Assembly (NCBI RefSeq): GCF_001571365.1 | Contig: NZ_BCTQ01000011.1 | Span: 1-64,000 of the forward strand | Reading direction: 5' to 3' | DNA: 64,000 nt | From: Achromobacter denitrificans NBRC 15125 | GTDB lineage: Bacteria; Pseudomonadota; Gammaproteobacteria; Burkholderiales; Burkholderiaceae_B | Shown here: piece after piece, positions 41,408 through 49,544 of the stretch | Layout: every line of letters starts with the position of its first letter | Position numbering within the stretch: position 1 is the first letter of the stretch | Notes under the pieces: generated by a model | What the model was told of the DNA's origin: nothing | Databases searched by the model: none | What the model saw: the letters and a program-made list of their open reading frames with translations, nothing else | Made by a program: the position numbers and the translations under genes

Positions 41408-42373
41408 ATGTCACGGGGAAATCTTTTCAAATTCGTCGCAGCGTGCGCCCTGGCGGCGGGCGCGGCGGCTTGCGCCCAAGCCCAGGAAGGGGTGGTCACC
41501 ATCGTGGTGCCGTTCCCGGCGGGCGGCTCGCAGGACGCAGTGGGCCGGTACATGGCCGAAAAGCTGGGCGCCAGGCTGGGCGTGCCCGTCATCGTCGAGA
41601 ACAAGGCCGGCGCGGGCGGCATCATCGCCGCCGACAGCGTGGCCCGCAGCAAGGACGACGGCCGCACGCTGCTGCTGGCCACCGGAGGCGCCATCTCGAT
41701 CGCGCCCTTCGTGCAGAAGAAGCTTTCCTACGACGTCGACCGCGACCTGGCGCCGGTGGCGCTCGTCGCCGATACGCCGATGTCCATCGCCGTCAGCGCC
41801 GGCAGCCCCTACCAGACGCTGGGCGCGCTGATCGACGCGGCCAGGCAGAACCCCAGCCTGCTCAGCTACGGTTCCACGGGCGCGGGCACGGTGTCCAACC
41901 TGACCGGCGAGCTCTTCGCCCACGCCGCCGGCATCAACCTGCTGCACGTGCCGTACCGCGGCGCGGCGCCGGCCAACATCGACCTGATCGGCGGGCAGGT
42001 GGCGGCCGTCTTCACCAGCGCCGGCTCGATCCTTCCGCTGGTGGAATCGGGCAAGGCCCGGGTGTTGGGCACGTTCTCCAAGGCCCACCTGCCCAAGCTC
42101 GGCGATCCGCCCACCGTGTCGCAGGCAACGGGCCTGGACGGCATGGACGTGCCGATCTGGGTGGGTTTCATGGCGTCGTCCGCCATGAAGCCGGAGCGCC
42201 GCGCGCAGCTGGAACGCGAGATCCTCTCCATCTGCGAGAAGCCCGAGACCAAGGCGTATTTCGAAGAGCAGGGCGCCGTGGCCGCCTGCGCCAGCGGCGC
42301 CGCCCTCAAAGACGTGATCACGGCGGACAGCGCCCGCTGGAAGAAGGTGGTGAGCGCCGAGGCCGCCACCTGA
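41408..42373 (+). CDS. Bug/TctC-family periplasmic solute receptor
   Basis: The 321-residue protein has a signal peptide (1-27, AQAQ cleavage region) and the Bug fold: TIVVPFPAGGSQDAVGRYMAEKL, the ENKAGAGGIIAADSVARS segment and LHVPYRGAAPANIDLIGGQV, the beta-strand loops that bind carboxylate ligands. GGAGAAAA precedes ATG 41408. Its gene follows the thiol dioxygenase gene, so a carboxylated thiol or sulfinate could be its ligand; this is inference. No membrane partner is adjacent. Confidence 0.93.
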   Translation: MSRGNLFKFVAACALAAGAAACAQAQEGVVTIVVPFPAGGSQDAVGRYMAEKLGARLGVPVIVENKAGAGGIIAADSVARSKDDGRTLLLATGGAISIAPFVQKKLSYDVDRDLAPVALVADTPMSIAVSAGSPYQTLGALIDAARQNPSLLSYGSTGAGTVSNLTGELFAHAAGINLLHVPYRGAAPANIDLIGGQVAAVFTSAGSILPLVESGKARVLGTFSKAHLPKLGDPPTVSQATGLDGMDVPIWVGFMASSAMKPERRAQLEREILSICEKPETKAYFEEQGAVAACASGAALKDVITADSARWKKVVSAEAAT

Positions 42374-42381
42374 ACCTCGCG

Positions 42382-42404
42382 GCCGCGGCCTGGCAGGCCG
42401 CGGC
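42382..42404. terminator. Strong hairpin between convergent genes
   Basis: A perfect 10 bp GC stem (GCCGCGGCCT / AGGCCGCGGC) with a GGC loop lies between the stops of the Bug gene and the convergent lrp-like gene. There is no T-run after it in either direction, so it is a pause or RNA-end-protecting hairpin rather than a proven intrinsic terminator. Confidence 0.45.
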
Positions 42405-42409
42405 TGGCC

Positions 42410-42892
42410 CTAAAGATAATCCATGGGCAGCATCGTGGTGGACTTGATCTGCTCCATGGAGAAGCCCGCGCAGACGTCCAGCAGTTCGTGGTTCCGGATG
42501 AGCTTCTGGTAGATCTGGTCGTAATGCTTGATGTCCGGCACCACGATGCGCAGCAGGTAATCGATCGAGCCGCTCAGGCGGTAGAACTCGACGACTTCCG
42601 GAATCAGCGAAATGGCCGTCTGCAGGCTGCTGTACCACTCCACGCTGTGGCGGTTGGTTTTCAGCAGCACGAAAACCGTGACGCCGACATTCAGTTTCTC
42701 CGCGTCCAGCAGCGCCACGCGCCGCTTGATATAGCCTTCCTTCTCCAGCCGCTGGATGCGGCGCCAGCACGGCGTGACCGACAGGTTGACCTGCTCGGCG
42801 ATATCGGCGAGCGGCGCGTTGCAGTCGCGCTGCAGCAGTTCGAGCAGGCGGCGGTCGATCTTGTCGGGATGGAACGTAGTGGACGTATTCAT
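42410..42892 (-). CDS. Lrp/AsnC family transcriptional regulator
   Basis: The 160-residue protein has an N-terminal AsnC HTH (about 9-60; IDRRLLELLQRDCNAPLADIAEQVNLS, then WRRIQRLEKEGYI) and a C-terminal RAM ligand-binding domain (about 70-155; VPEVVEFY-like LIPEVVEFYRLSG and DYLLRIVVPDIKHYDQIY). It would sense an amino acid. ATG 42892 is used; the frame is open upstream through the neighbouring lysR but without similarity. It is downstream of lysR on the same strand. Confidence 0.92.
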   Translation of the reverse strand: MNTSTTFHPDKIDRRLLELLQRDCNAPLADIAEQVNLSVTPCWRRIQRLEKEGYIKRRVALLDAEKLNVGVTVFVLLKTNRHSVEWYSSLQTAISLIPEVVEFYRLSGSIDYLLRIVVPDIKHYDQIYQKLIRNHELLDVCAGFSMEQIKSTTMLPMDYL

Positions 42893-42924
42893 GGCGCGAT
42901 GTCGTTCAGGATCCGGCCCGGCGT

Positions 42925-43833
42925 TCAGACGGCGGCGTCCGGCGGGATGTCGGCGAAGTCGGGCAGCAATTGCTCGGCCACCGCGCGCACCGTCCGCACC
43001 AGGCGCTCCAGCGCCGGACTCAGCAGGGCGGACTGGGCGCTGATGACGCCGAAGCGGAAGGGGATGAGGGTGTCCAGCGGCTTGACCACCGTGCCCGCCA
43101 GCGGAATGCTGCGGGCGGTCAGCGGTTCCATCACGCAGACCCCCAGCCCCGCGCCCACGCAGGTCAGGGCGTTGATGGATGAATTCGTCTCCAGCACGGC
43201 GGCGGGCGCCAGCGCGGCGTCGATCTGGCGGCGCAGCCGGTACGGGTTCGACATGGTGACCAGCCGCCGCCGCGCGAGGGCCTGCAGCGGCACCACGTCG
43301 AGCCGGCTCAGCGGATCCGCTTCGGGCAGCACCACCACGCAGGCCGCCTGGCCCGCCCAATGCACCCGCAAGGCGTCGTGCTCCACCGGCAGGCTGGTGA
43401 CGCCGAGCTGCGCGTTGCCCGTCAGCACCGCGTGCGCCACGCGCTCGGCCGGATAGCTGTGCAGATAGATATTGCCGGCGATGTCGCCCGCATCCACCGT
43501 GCGCAATGCCTGCGGCAACAGGTTGGCCGATAGCGCCGGCGTGGCCGCCACCCGCAGCGTCTTGCTCCGGCCCCGGGCGATTTCCGCGGCCTGGGCATCC
43601 AGCTGCTTCAGGCTCGACAGCGCCCGCTCGACCTCGTCGTACAGCAGGAAGCCCTGTTCCGTGGGCGCGAGGCGAGGGCCGTTGCGCACGAACAGCGGAT
43701 AGCCCACCTCGGTCTCCAGTTCCTGGATCAGGCGCGTCATGACGGGCTGGGAGCGCGCCAGCAACCGCCCCGCGGCGGTGATGCTGCCCGCGTGCATGAC
43801 GGCGGAGAACGCTTCCAGCGCTTTGATATCCAT
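42925..43833 (-). CDS. LysR-family transcriptional regulator
   Basis: The 302-residue protein has the LysR HTH (MDIKALEAFSAVMHAGSITAAGRLLARSQPVMTRLIQELE, 1-60) and a two-lobe effector domain (about 90-295). Its start lies 8 bp from a perfect inverted repeat containing T-N11-A, the usual LysR box. Likely targets are its own gene and the Bug/thiol dioxygenase group to the left. The lrp-like gene follows after 32 bp. Confidence 0.92.
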   Translation of the reverse strand: MDIKALEAFSAVMHAGSITAAGRLLARSQPVMTRLIQELETEVGYPLFVRNGPRLAPTEQGFLLYDEVERALSSLKQLDAQAAEIARGRSKTLRVAATPALSANLLPQALRTVDAGDIAGNIYLHSYPAERVAHAVLTGNAQLGVTSLPVEHDALRVHWAGQAACVVVLPEADPLSRLDVVPLQALARRRLVTMSNPYRLRRQIDAALAPAAVLETNSSINALTCVGAGLGVCVMEPLTARSIPLAGTVVKPLDTLIPFRFGVISAQSALLSPALERLVRTVRAVAEQLLPDFADIPPDAAV

Positions 43834-43841
43834 GGCTTATG

Positions 43842-43856
43842 ATTCTTTATAAGAAT
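43842..43856. promoter_or_regulatory. LysR box candidate ATTCTT-TAT-AAGAAT
   Basis: A perfect 15 bp inverted repeat lies 8 bp upstream of the lysR start and contains T-N11-A (T43843 to A43855), the core of LysR-type binding sites. It would overlap the lysR ribosome-binding region or promoter and suggests autoregulation. Confidence 0.6.
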
Positions 43857-44066
43857 GATGATTACGCCATTATCCTATTTATGCATGATGATCTCATCAG
43901 GTGGAACCCTAGGCGTAACATCTGCCTCACGACGCGGGCCCGGGCGCCCGCCATTCACGCACTGCCACCCAGCCATACCCATGACGATGCACCCCTTAGC
44001 CCGCGCCCCCGGCGCTCCCTCCGATCCCCAGGTTCTCGCGGCGTCCGCCGGCAAACGGGGGCGGCA

Positions 44067-44792
44067 ATGAGCGACAGCGTGCGCCTGGCCAAGCGCGTGG
44101 CCGAGGACCAGCGATGCTCGCGCGGCGACGCGGAACGCTATATAGAGGGCGGCTGGGTCGCCGTGGACGGCAAGCGGGTGGAAGAACCCGGCTGCCGGGT
44201 CACGCCGGCCCAGGCCGTAACGCTCCTGCCCGGCGCTCGCCTGGAAGAAGCGCGCCCGGTCACGCTGCTGGTGCACAAGCCGGCCGGCCTGTACGCCAAC
44301 GATGAACCGGGCTCCGCCCGCGACCTGATCCTGCCCGAGAACCTGATGCCGGGCGACCGCTCGGGCCAGCCCTACCTGAAACGCATGTTCAACGGCCTGA
44401 GGCTGGTGACTCCCCTGGAGCGCGCCGCCAGCGGGCTGCTCGTGTACACGCAGGAATACCCCGTGGCGCGCAAGCTGCGGGAAGAAGCGCGCCACGTGGA
44501 GCAGGAATACGTGGCGCAGGTGTCGGGCACCCTGGACGAAGGCGGGCTGGCGCGGCTGCAGCGCGGCCTGGCCTACGGCGGCCGGCCCGCGACGCCCATG
44601 AAAGTCAGCTGGCAGAGCGAATCCCACCTGCGCTTCGCCCTGAAGACGCCGGATCCCGGTTTCATCGAATACGCGTGCGACACCGCGGGCCTGCGCCTGC
44701 AGGCGCTGCGCCGCATCCGCATCGGCCGCCTGCCGATGGCGGGCCTGGCCGTCGGCCAATGGCGCTACCGGCTGGCATACGAACGATTCTGA
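44067..44792 (+). CDS. RsuA/RluB-E-F-family pseudouridine synthase homologue with altered active site
   Basis: The 241-residue protein has an N-terminal S4 RNA-binding domain (about 4-55; VRLAKRVAEDQRCSRGDAERYIEGGWVAVDG) and a C-terminal pseudouridine synthase-like domain with VHKPAGLYAN at 69. At the catalytic GRLD-x-x-T-SGLL motif it reads TPLERAASGLLV (115-126), so the essential Asp is replaced by Glu118 and the preceding Arg by Pro. It may be inactive as an isomerase or use Glu. Start MSDSVRLAK at 44067 is preferred; upstream is AT-rich or Pro-rich. The S66 peptidase gene follows after 9 bp. Confidence 0.85.
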   Translation: MSDSVRLAKRVAEDQRCSRGDAERYIEGGWVAVDGKRVEEPGCRVTPAQAVTLLPGARLEEARPVTLLVHKPAGLYANDEPGSARDLILPENLMPGDRSGQPYLKRMFNGLRLVTPLERAASGLLVYTQEYPVARKLREEARHVEQEYVAQVSGTLDEGGLARLQRGLAYGGRPATPMKVSWQSESHLRFALKTPDPGFIEYACDTAGLRLQALRRIRIGRLPMAGLAVGQWRYRLAYERF

Positions 44793-44801
44793 GGGGAAGC
44801 A

Positions 44802-45944
44802 ATGACGATGACGGATTCGGCACCGGGCCGGGGCGGCAAGCCCGATGGCGGACGCAGGCATTTCCTGATCGGCGCCGGCGCCTGGGGCCTGTCGGCCGCC
44901 ATGCTGGGCGGTTGCGCGAGTCGCGCGCCGACGACTTCGCGGCCGCCGGCCGCCGCGCCCGTCCGGCCCGCGCCCCCGACACCCGTCGGCGCGGCGGCGG
45001 CCGTGCCGGCGCTCAAGCCGGGCGCGCGCATCGCCATCGTGGCCCCGGCCTCGGCGGCGCCGGACGCCAGCGACCTGGCCTCCGAATGGCTGGAAGCGCG
45101 CGGCTATGCGGCGCAGGTCATGCCGGCCTCCCGCACCCGGCTGGAGGCTCCCTACGACTACCTGGCCGGCACCGACGCCGAGCGCCTGGCCGACCTCCAT
45201 GCCGCCTTCGCCTCGCCCGACATCGGCGCCGTCTGGTGCCTGCAGGGCGGCTTCGGATCCTGGCGCCTGCTGGACCAGCTGGATTTCGGCCTGATCCGCC
45301 GCCACCCCAAGCCCTTCATCGGATACAGCGACATCACGGCGTTGCATCTGGCCATGCAGCGGCATGCCGGCTTCGTCACTTTCCACGGCCCGATGCTGGC
45401 GCAGGACCTGCTGGCCGGCAAACGCGAACCCACCGAGTCGCACCTGCTGGCCATGATCGGCGGGCAGGTGGGGCAGGGCGCATGGATCGAGCCGCCTCTG
45501 GATGCCATCGCCACGGAGCTGATCCCGGGCACCGCCACCGGACGGCTGGTCGGCGGCAATCTGGCCTTGATCGCCGCGCTGATCGGCTCTCCCAACGAGA
45601 TCGATACCCGCGACGCCATCCTCTTCATCGAAGACGTGAACGAGGCGCTGCCCCGGGTCGACCGTATGCTGAGCCAGCTGGCGGCCGCCGGCAAGTTCGA
45701 GGGTCTCAAGGGAGTGCTGGTCGGCACCTTCACCCGCATCCTGGGCGTGCAGGGGGATGACGCCCAGGCGCAGGGCATGCTGTATCCGCTCATCCTGGAC
45801 CAGTTCCGCGCGCGCGGCATCCCGGTGCTGGCGGGCTGGCCCAGCGGGCACGGCACCCCCAACCTGACCCTGCCGCTGGGCGCCCGCGTCACGCTGGACA
45901 CGGGGCGGGGTGCGCTACGGTTGGAGCAGGCGGTAGCCGTCTGA
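44802..45944 (+). CDS. S66 family L,D-carboxypeptidase-like protein with Tat lipoprotein signal
   Basis: The 380-residue protein has a twin-arginine-like motif GRRHFLIGAG (18-27) and a lipobox MLGGC (Cys39), so it is probably an exported lipoprotein. The rest is a full LdcA/MccF domain: nucleophile Ser in FIGYSDITAL, the Glu of EDVNEALPRVDRML and the catalytic His in GWPSGHGTPN. LdcA trims the terminal D-Ala from murein tetrapeptides. Cytoplasmic LdcA lacks such a signal. AGGGGAAGC precedes ATG 44802; it follows the pseudouridine synthase homologue in one unit. Confidence 0.88.
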   Translation: MTMTDSAPGRGGKPDGGRRHFLIGAGAWGLSAAMLGGCASRAPTTSRPPAAAPVRPAPPTPVGAAAAVPALKPGARIAIVAPASAAPDASDLASEWLEARGYAAQVMPASRTRLEAPYDYLAGTDAERLADLHAAFASPDIGAVWCLQGGFGSWRLLDQLDFGLIRRHPKPFIGYSDITALHLAMQRHAGFVTFHGPMLAQDLLAGKREPTESHLLAMIGGQVGQGAWIEPPLDAIATELIPGTATGRLVGGNLALIAALIGSPNEIDTRDAILFIEDVNEALPRVDRMLSQLAAAGKFEGLKGVLVGTFTRILGVQGDDAQAQGMLYPLILDQFRARGIPVLAGWPSGHGTPNLTLPLGARVTLDTGRGALRLEQAVAV

Positions 45945-45953
45945 TTCCCCAGG

Positions 45954-46068
45954 AATGCGCTATATATAAGTCAAATCATCGATTTATGACTCATAAATAG
46001 CGCATTCTTAATTCTTGATTGACTCATTAATAGTGCAATTTTTTCCCTAAAGCACTATTATTGAGTCA
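45954..46068. promoter_or_regulatory. Four operator-like 20 bp repeats before hipB
   Basis: Four copies of TGACTYAT-WATAGYGC lie at 45954-45973 (inverted), 45987-46006 (direct), 46020-46039 (direct) and 46049-46068 (inverted). Centres are 33, 33 and 29 bp apart, close to three DNA turns, so bound dimers would face the same side of the helix. The last copy ends on the A of the hipB ATG, so a bound repressor would block initiation. HipB proteins autorepress by binding several operators upstream of hipBA; these are the evident sites. The stretch is AT-rich against the surroundings. Confidence 0.75.
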
Positions 46069-46412
46069 TGAAAAAGAAGCTAGAACCCAGTTTCGATGGC
46101 GCTGAAGCACTGGCGCGCATCGGCGCGAACCTCCGCACCGCGCGCCTGCGCCGCGGCGAAACGGAATCCACGCTGGCCGACCGCCTGGGCGTATCGCGCG
46201 CCACCATTGCCCGCCTGGAGCGCGGCGACGGCGGCGTATCGCTCGCGCTCGCGCTGGAAGCCCTGCTGCAGTACGGCTATGCCGAGCAGGTCTTCGCGCT
46301 GGGCGATCCGGAGCTCGACGGCGTGGGCAAGCGGCTCGACGCGGTCCGCCGCCCCAGCCGCGGCAGCGCCGGCACGCTGCATACGCACCGCGCCGATCCC
46401 TCCCGGTTATAA
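46068..46412 (+). CDS. hipB: HipB-type XRE antitoxin
   Basis: The 114-residue protein has a basic/hydrophilic start and a five-helix XRE/Cro HTH (about 14-70; ALARIGANLRTARLRRGETESTLADRLGVSRATIARLERG). The C-terminal tail is flexible and basic, as expected for the HipA-binding and degradation-prone part of HipB. The ATG at 46068 lies within an operator repeat and has no clear Shine-Dalgarno, so a leaderless or weakly translated message is possible. hipA follows 15 bp downstream. Confidence 0.88.
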   Translation: MKKKLEPSFDGAEALARIGANLRTARLRRGETESTLADRLGVSRATIARLERGDGGVSLALALEALLQYGYAEQVFALGDPELDGVGKRLDAVRRPSRGSAGTLHTHRADPSRL

Positions 46413-46427
46413 GGGCGGGCCCCGGAC

Positions 46428-47744
46428 ATGGCACGATCCAAACGGCAGAAATCCGTCGAAAGCGAGCTCTACGTCTACGTCGACATCCGCGGCGAGGCGG
46501 TGCTGGCGGGCATCCTCACGCTGGACGACTCGGACGAAAACCACTTTTTCGCCGAATTCACCTACGTGCAATCCTACGCGGCCGATCCGCGCGCCTTCGC
46601 GCTCGATCCCCTGAATCTGCCGCTGGTCGACTCCCGCACCACGTTCCGCACCGAGAGCCGCTACGAAAAACTGGGCGCGATCTTCGACGCGGCCCCGGAT
46701 GCCTGGGGGCGCAACGTCATGCGCATCGACAACGCCGGCGCCCGCGTCACGGAAGACGAGGTCCTGCTCAAGGGCAGGGGCATGGGCGTGGGCGCGCTGT
46801 TCTTCAGCGCCCGCCAGCTCACGCCCAATATGCGCAAGACCTACCGCCTTCCCGAGGTCGGCCAGCTGGAATCGCTGGCCGGCCTCATCACCGACATCGA
46901 CCAGGGCGTCAAGCCCAAGGGGCTGTACCGCGACATCCTCGGCAGCTCGTGGGACATCGGCGGCGCCCGCCCCAAGACCATCGTGCGCGACGAGCAAGGC
47001 GAGATATGGATCGCCAAGTTCCCCCGCAAGGGCGATTCCTACGACCGCCAGCGGGTCGAATACGCCAATCTGCAGATGGCCAAGGCCATCGGTCTCACCG
47101 TGCCGGAAATCCGCCTGGCGGAAACGCGCCTGGGCGCGGTCCTGCTGACGCACCGCTTCGACCGCGAGCGGCTTCCCGCCGCGGCGGGCGCCGAGCCGGT
47201 CGTCGCGCGCCGGCATTTCCTCAGCGGGGCCTCGCTCATCAGCCCGTCCGTGCAGATCGGCAAGCGCGAGCTCGACGGGCCGCGCGGCAAGGCCACGTAT
47301 TCCTACGCCCGGCTGGCGGACGTCACGCGCCGCGTGTCGTCCAACCCCGTGCAGGACCTGAAGGAACTGTATGCCCGCATGGTGCTGAACGTGGCCGTGC
47401 ACAACACCGACGACCACCTCAAGAACGTCGGCTTCCTGAAAGACGAGGGCGCGCACAGCTACCGGCTCTCGCCCTTGTTCGACGTGGTGACGCAAGAGGG
47501 ATCGGCGCGCCATTACCTGCACATCGGCGCCGCCGGCCGCGAGAGCTCCTTCGACAACTGCCTGAGCGAGTACCGGCGCTTCGGCCTGCGCTCGGAAGCC
47601 GCCGCCCGCGAGATACTCGAACACGTGCGCGAGGTGGTGGCGCAGCGCCAGCGGTTCTACGACATCGCGGGCATGACGGCGGAAGAGGTCGCCCACGTGG
47701 AAGCGTCGCTGAGCGCCTGGCGCCACGGTATATTGCCGGTATGA
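46428..47744 (+). CDS. hipA: HipA-family serine/threonine kinase toxin
   Basis: The 438-residue protein matches HipA in length and plan. The N-terminal half has WGRNVMRID and GVGALFFS; the P-loop-like SSWDIGGARPKTIV follows at about 165-180; the catalytic loop is VAVHNTDDHLKNVGFL, and FDVV provides the metal-binding Asp. E. coli HipA phosphorylates glutamyl-tRNA synthetase and induces persistence; targets of relatives differ, so the target here is unknown. Its TGA overlaps the ATG of a LysR gene (ATGA). Confidence 0.92.
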   Translation: MARSKRQKSVESELYVYVDIRGEAVLAGILTLDDSDENHFFAEFTYVQSYAADPRAFALDPLNLPLVDSRTTFRTESRYEKLGAIFDAAPDAWGRNVMRIDNAGARVTEDEVLLKGRGMGVGALFFSARQLTPNMRKTYRLPEVGQLESLAGLITDIDQGVKPKGLYRDILGSSWDIGGARPKTIVRDEQGEIWIAKFPRKGDSYDRQRVEYANLQMAKAIGLTVPEIRLAETRLGAVLLTHRFDRERLPAAAGAEPVVARRHFLSGASLISPSVQIGKRELDGPRGKATYSYARLADVTRRVSSNPVQDLKELYARMVLNVAVHNTDDHLKNVGFLKDEGAHSYRLSPLFDVVTQEGSARHYLHIGAAGRESSFDNCLSEYRRFGLRSEAAAREILEHVREVVAQRQRFYDIAGMTAEEVAHVEASLSAWRHGILPV

Positions 47745-48643
47745 AAAAGCTGGACATCCCCGCCCTGGAGATCTTCGTCGCGGCCGTCGAAGAGAAAAGC
47801 CTGTCGAAAGCGGCCGAACGCGAAAACCTCGTCACTTCGGCCGCCAGCAAGCGCGTGGCGGAACTGGAGCGCCACCTGGGCCGGACCCTGCTGCACCGGC
47901 ACGGACGCGGCGTGGAGCCGACGCCCGCGGGCACCTTGCTCTACCAGCGCGCCAAGGCCATCCTGCGCAGCGTGCAACTGACCGAACAGGCCATCAACGG
48001 ATACTCCCTCAACGGCCAGGCGAAGATCCGGCTGGCCTCCAATCCTTCAACCATCCTGCAGTTCCTGCCGGGCGTGATGGGCCGCTTCCTGGCGGGCCGC
48101 AGCGACGTCAGCGTGGATCTGCTCGATGCCCACAGCTACGACATCCCGCGCATGGTGGCGGAAGCCGCGGTCGATATCGGCATCTATCACGCCGACCACC
48201 CGATGCCGGGCGTGGCGTCGTTTCCGTTCCGCCGCGACCGGGTAGGCCTGGTCGTCCCGGTGGGCCATCCCCTGGCCGACCGCGGCGAGCTGTTGCTCGA
48301 AGAGGCGCTGGACTACGACCTGCTGGGGTATTTTCCGCGCCATTCGCTGGACCAGTTCCTGGCCTACGCGGGCCAGACGCTTTCTCGTCCGCCCAACGTC
48401 AAGCTGCAGGTCTCCAATTTCGAGACGCGCTGCCGCATGATCCGCGAAGGGCTGGGGATAGGCATCGTGCCCGAGGGCATCGCGCGCAACTACCTGGCGT
48501 CGATGGGGCTGGTGCTGCTGCGCCTGCGCGATGAATGGGCCGAGCGCCAGTTCTACGTCTGCGTGCGCGACGCCGCGCAACTGGCGCGGCCCGTGGAAGA
48601 CCTGCTGCGCGCGCTGACCGCACAGGCCGAGCCGGCGGCATAG
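47741..48643 (+). CDS. LysR-family regulator coupled to hipA
   Basis: The 300-residue protein has a LysR HTH (1-62; KKLDIPALEIFVAAVEEKSLSKAAERENLVTSAASKRVAELE) and an effector domain (about 92-290). The ATG at 47741 overlaps the hipA stop as ATGA, so it is translated from the hipBA message. LysR genes are not usual parts of hipBA modules. Likely targets are the convergent hydrolase operon or the large catabolic cluster to its right; no LysR-box is seen next to this gene itself. Confidence 0.9.
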   Translation: MKKLDIPALEIFVAAVEEKSLSKAAERENLVTSAASKRVAELERHLGRTLLHRHGRGVEPTPAGTLLYQRAKAILRSVQLTEQAINGYSLNGQAKIRLASNPSTILQFLPGVMGRFLAGRSDVSVDLLDAHSYDIPRMVAEAAVDIGIYHADHPMPGVASFPFRRDRVGLVVPVGHPLADRGELLLEEALDYDLLGYFPRHSLDQFLAYAGQTLSRPPNVKLQVSNFETRCRMIREGLGIGIVPEGIARNYLASMGLVLLRLRDEWAERQFYVCVRDAAQLARPVEDLLRALTAQAEPAA

Positions 48644-48659
48644 CCGCCGGACGGCAGGG

Positions 48660-49544
48660 CTAGGGCCTGTTCATACTCCCCGCCTGGCGGGCGGCCGCCG
48701 CCTCCGCCAGCACCGGGCGCAGATAAGCCAGGAAGCGGTCCGGATCCTCGCTCATCGGGAAGTGCCCCATGCCCTCCATGATCTGCCACTTCGCGCCCGC
48801 GATGCGGCCCGCCAGGAACTCGGTATCCTGCGGCGTGCAGGAATAGTCGTATTCGCCGGTCAGGAGCCAGAGCGGGCAGCGCCGCGTATCGATGTCGGCG
48901 ACGCGCTCGCGGATGTCGCCGTCGGCGGTATAGAAGTGCAGGTCCCCCTTGAATACGCCCGGCCCGCTCTGCATGTAGTGCCACAGCGTTTCCCAGCGGT
49001 GCCGGTCGGGGCTGCCGGGGCCCACCAGCCCCGATACGATGCCGGCGCAGACTTCGCCGCCGTGCACGTCGGGCCGGTTCAGCCATTCCAGATCGTAGTA
49101 GGGGTCCACGTGGGCGCCGGACTGCAGGCCGATCGCGCCGCCGAAACGCTGCGCGTGCTCCAGCGCCAGGTGCAGCACCATCCTGCCGCCGATCGAGCAG
49201 CCCATGACCAGCGGCCGTTCGAGCGCGAGCGCATCGGCCACGCCGAGCACGGCCTGGGCATAGTCCTGCGAGGTCAGCCGATAGGTTTCCTCGTGCCAGC
49301 CCTCGGGCGGCGAGGACTTGCCGTGCCAGGGCAGGTCGAAGGCGATGACGCGAAAGCGGCCGAGGATCTCCGGATCGTTCATCACGGCCCGGTACTGGCG
49401 CGTATCGGCCCCGGCGGTATGCAGGCACAGCAGGGGCGTCCCGCTGCCGGCTTCCTCGACGTAGACGCGATGGGCGCGCCCGCCCAGCGGCAGTTGCAGG
49501 TAGCGGCCGACGATGGGCTCGAATGCGGCGTGTTGCGGATTCAC
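48660..49544 (-). CDS. Alpha/beta-hydrolase
   Basis: The 294-residue protein has the alpha/beta-hydrolase fold: LLCLHTAGADTRQYR (oxyanion-hole region), FDLPWHGKSS, nucleophile Ser117 in MGCSIGG and catalytic His in MEGMGHFPMSEDP. The variant nucleophile elbow GCSIGG and the Trp-Tyr-rich cap suggest an esterase or ring-cleavage-product hydrolase. The start is a GTG at 49544 overlapping the upstream stop as GTGA. It ends the catabolic operon and is convergent with lysR (17 bp). Confidence 0.88.
   Translation of the reverse strand: MNPQHAAFEPIVGRYLQLPLGGRAHRVYVEEAGSGTPLLCLHTAGADTRQYRAVMNDPEILGRFRVIAFDLPWHGKSSPPEGWHEETYRLTSQDYAQAVLGVADALALERPLVMGCSIGGRMVLHLALEHAQRFGGAIGLQSGAHVDPYYDLEWLNRPDVHGGEVCAGIVSGLVGPGSPDRHRWETLWHYMQSGPGVFKGDLHFYTADGDIRERVADIDTRRCPLWLLTGEYDYSCTPQDTEFLAGRIAGAKWQIMEGMGHFPMSEDPDRFLAYLRPVLAEAAAARQAGSMNRP

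Noticed and set aside
42382..42404. Intrinsic terminator between Bug and lrp genes
   Set aside because: The stem is strong but no T-run follows on either strand; listed only as a hairpin with low confidence as terminator.
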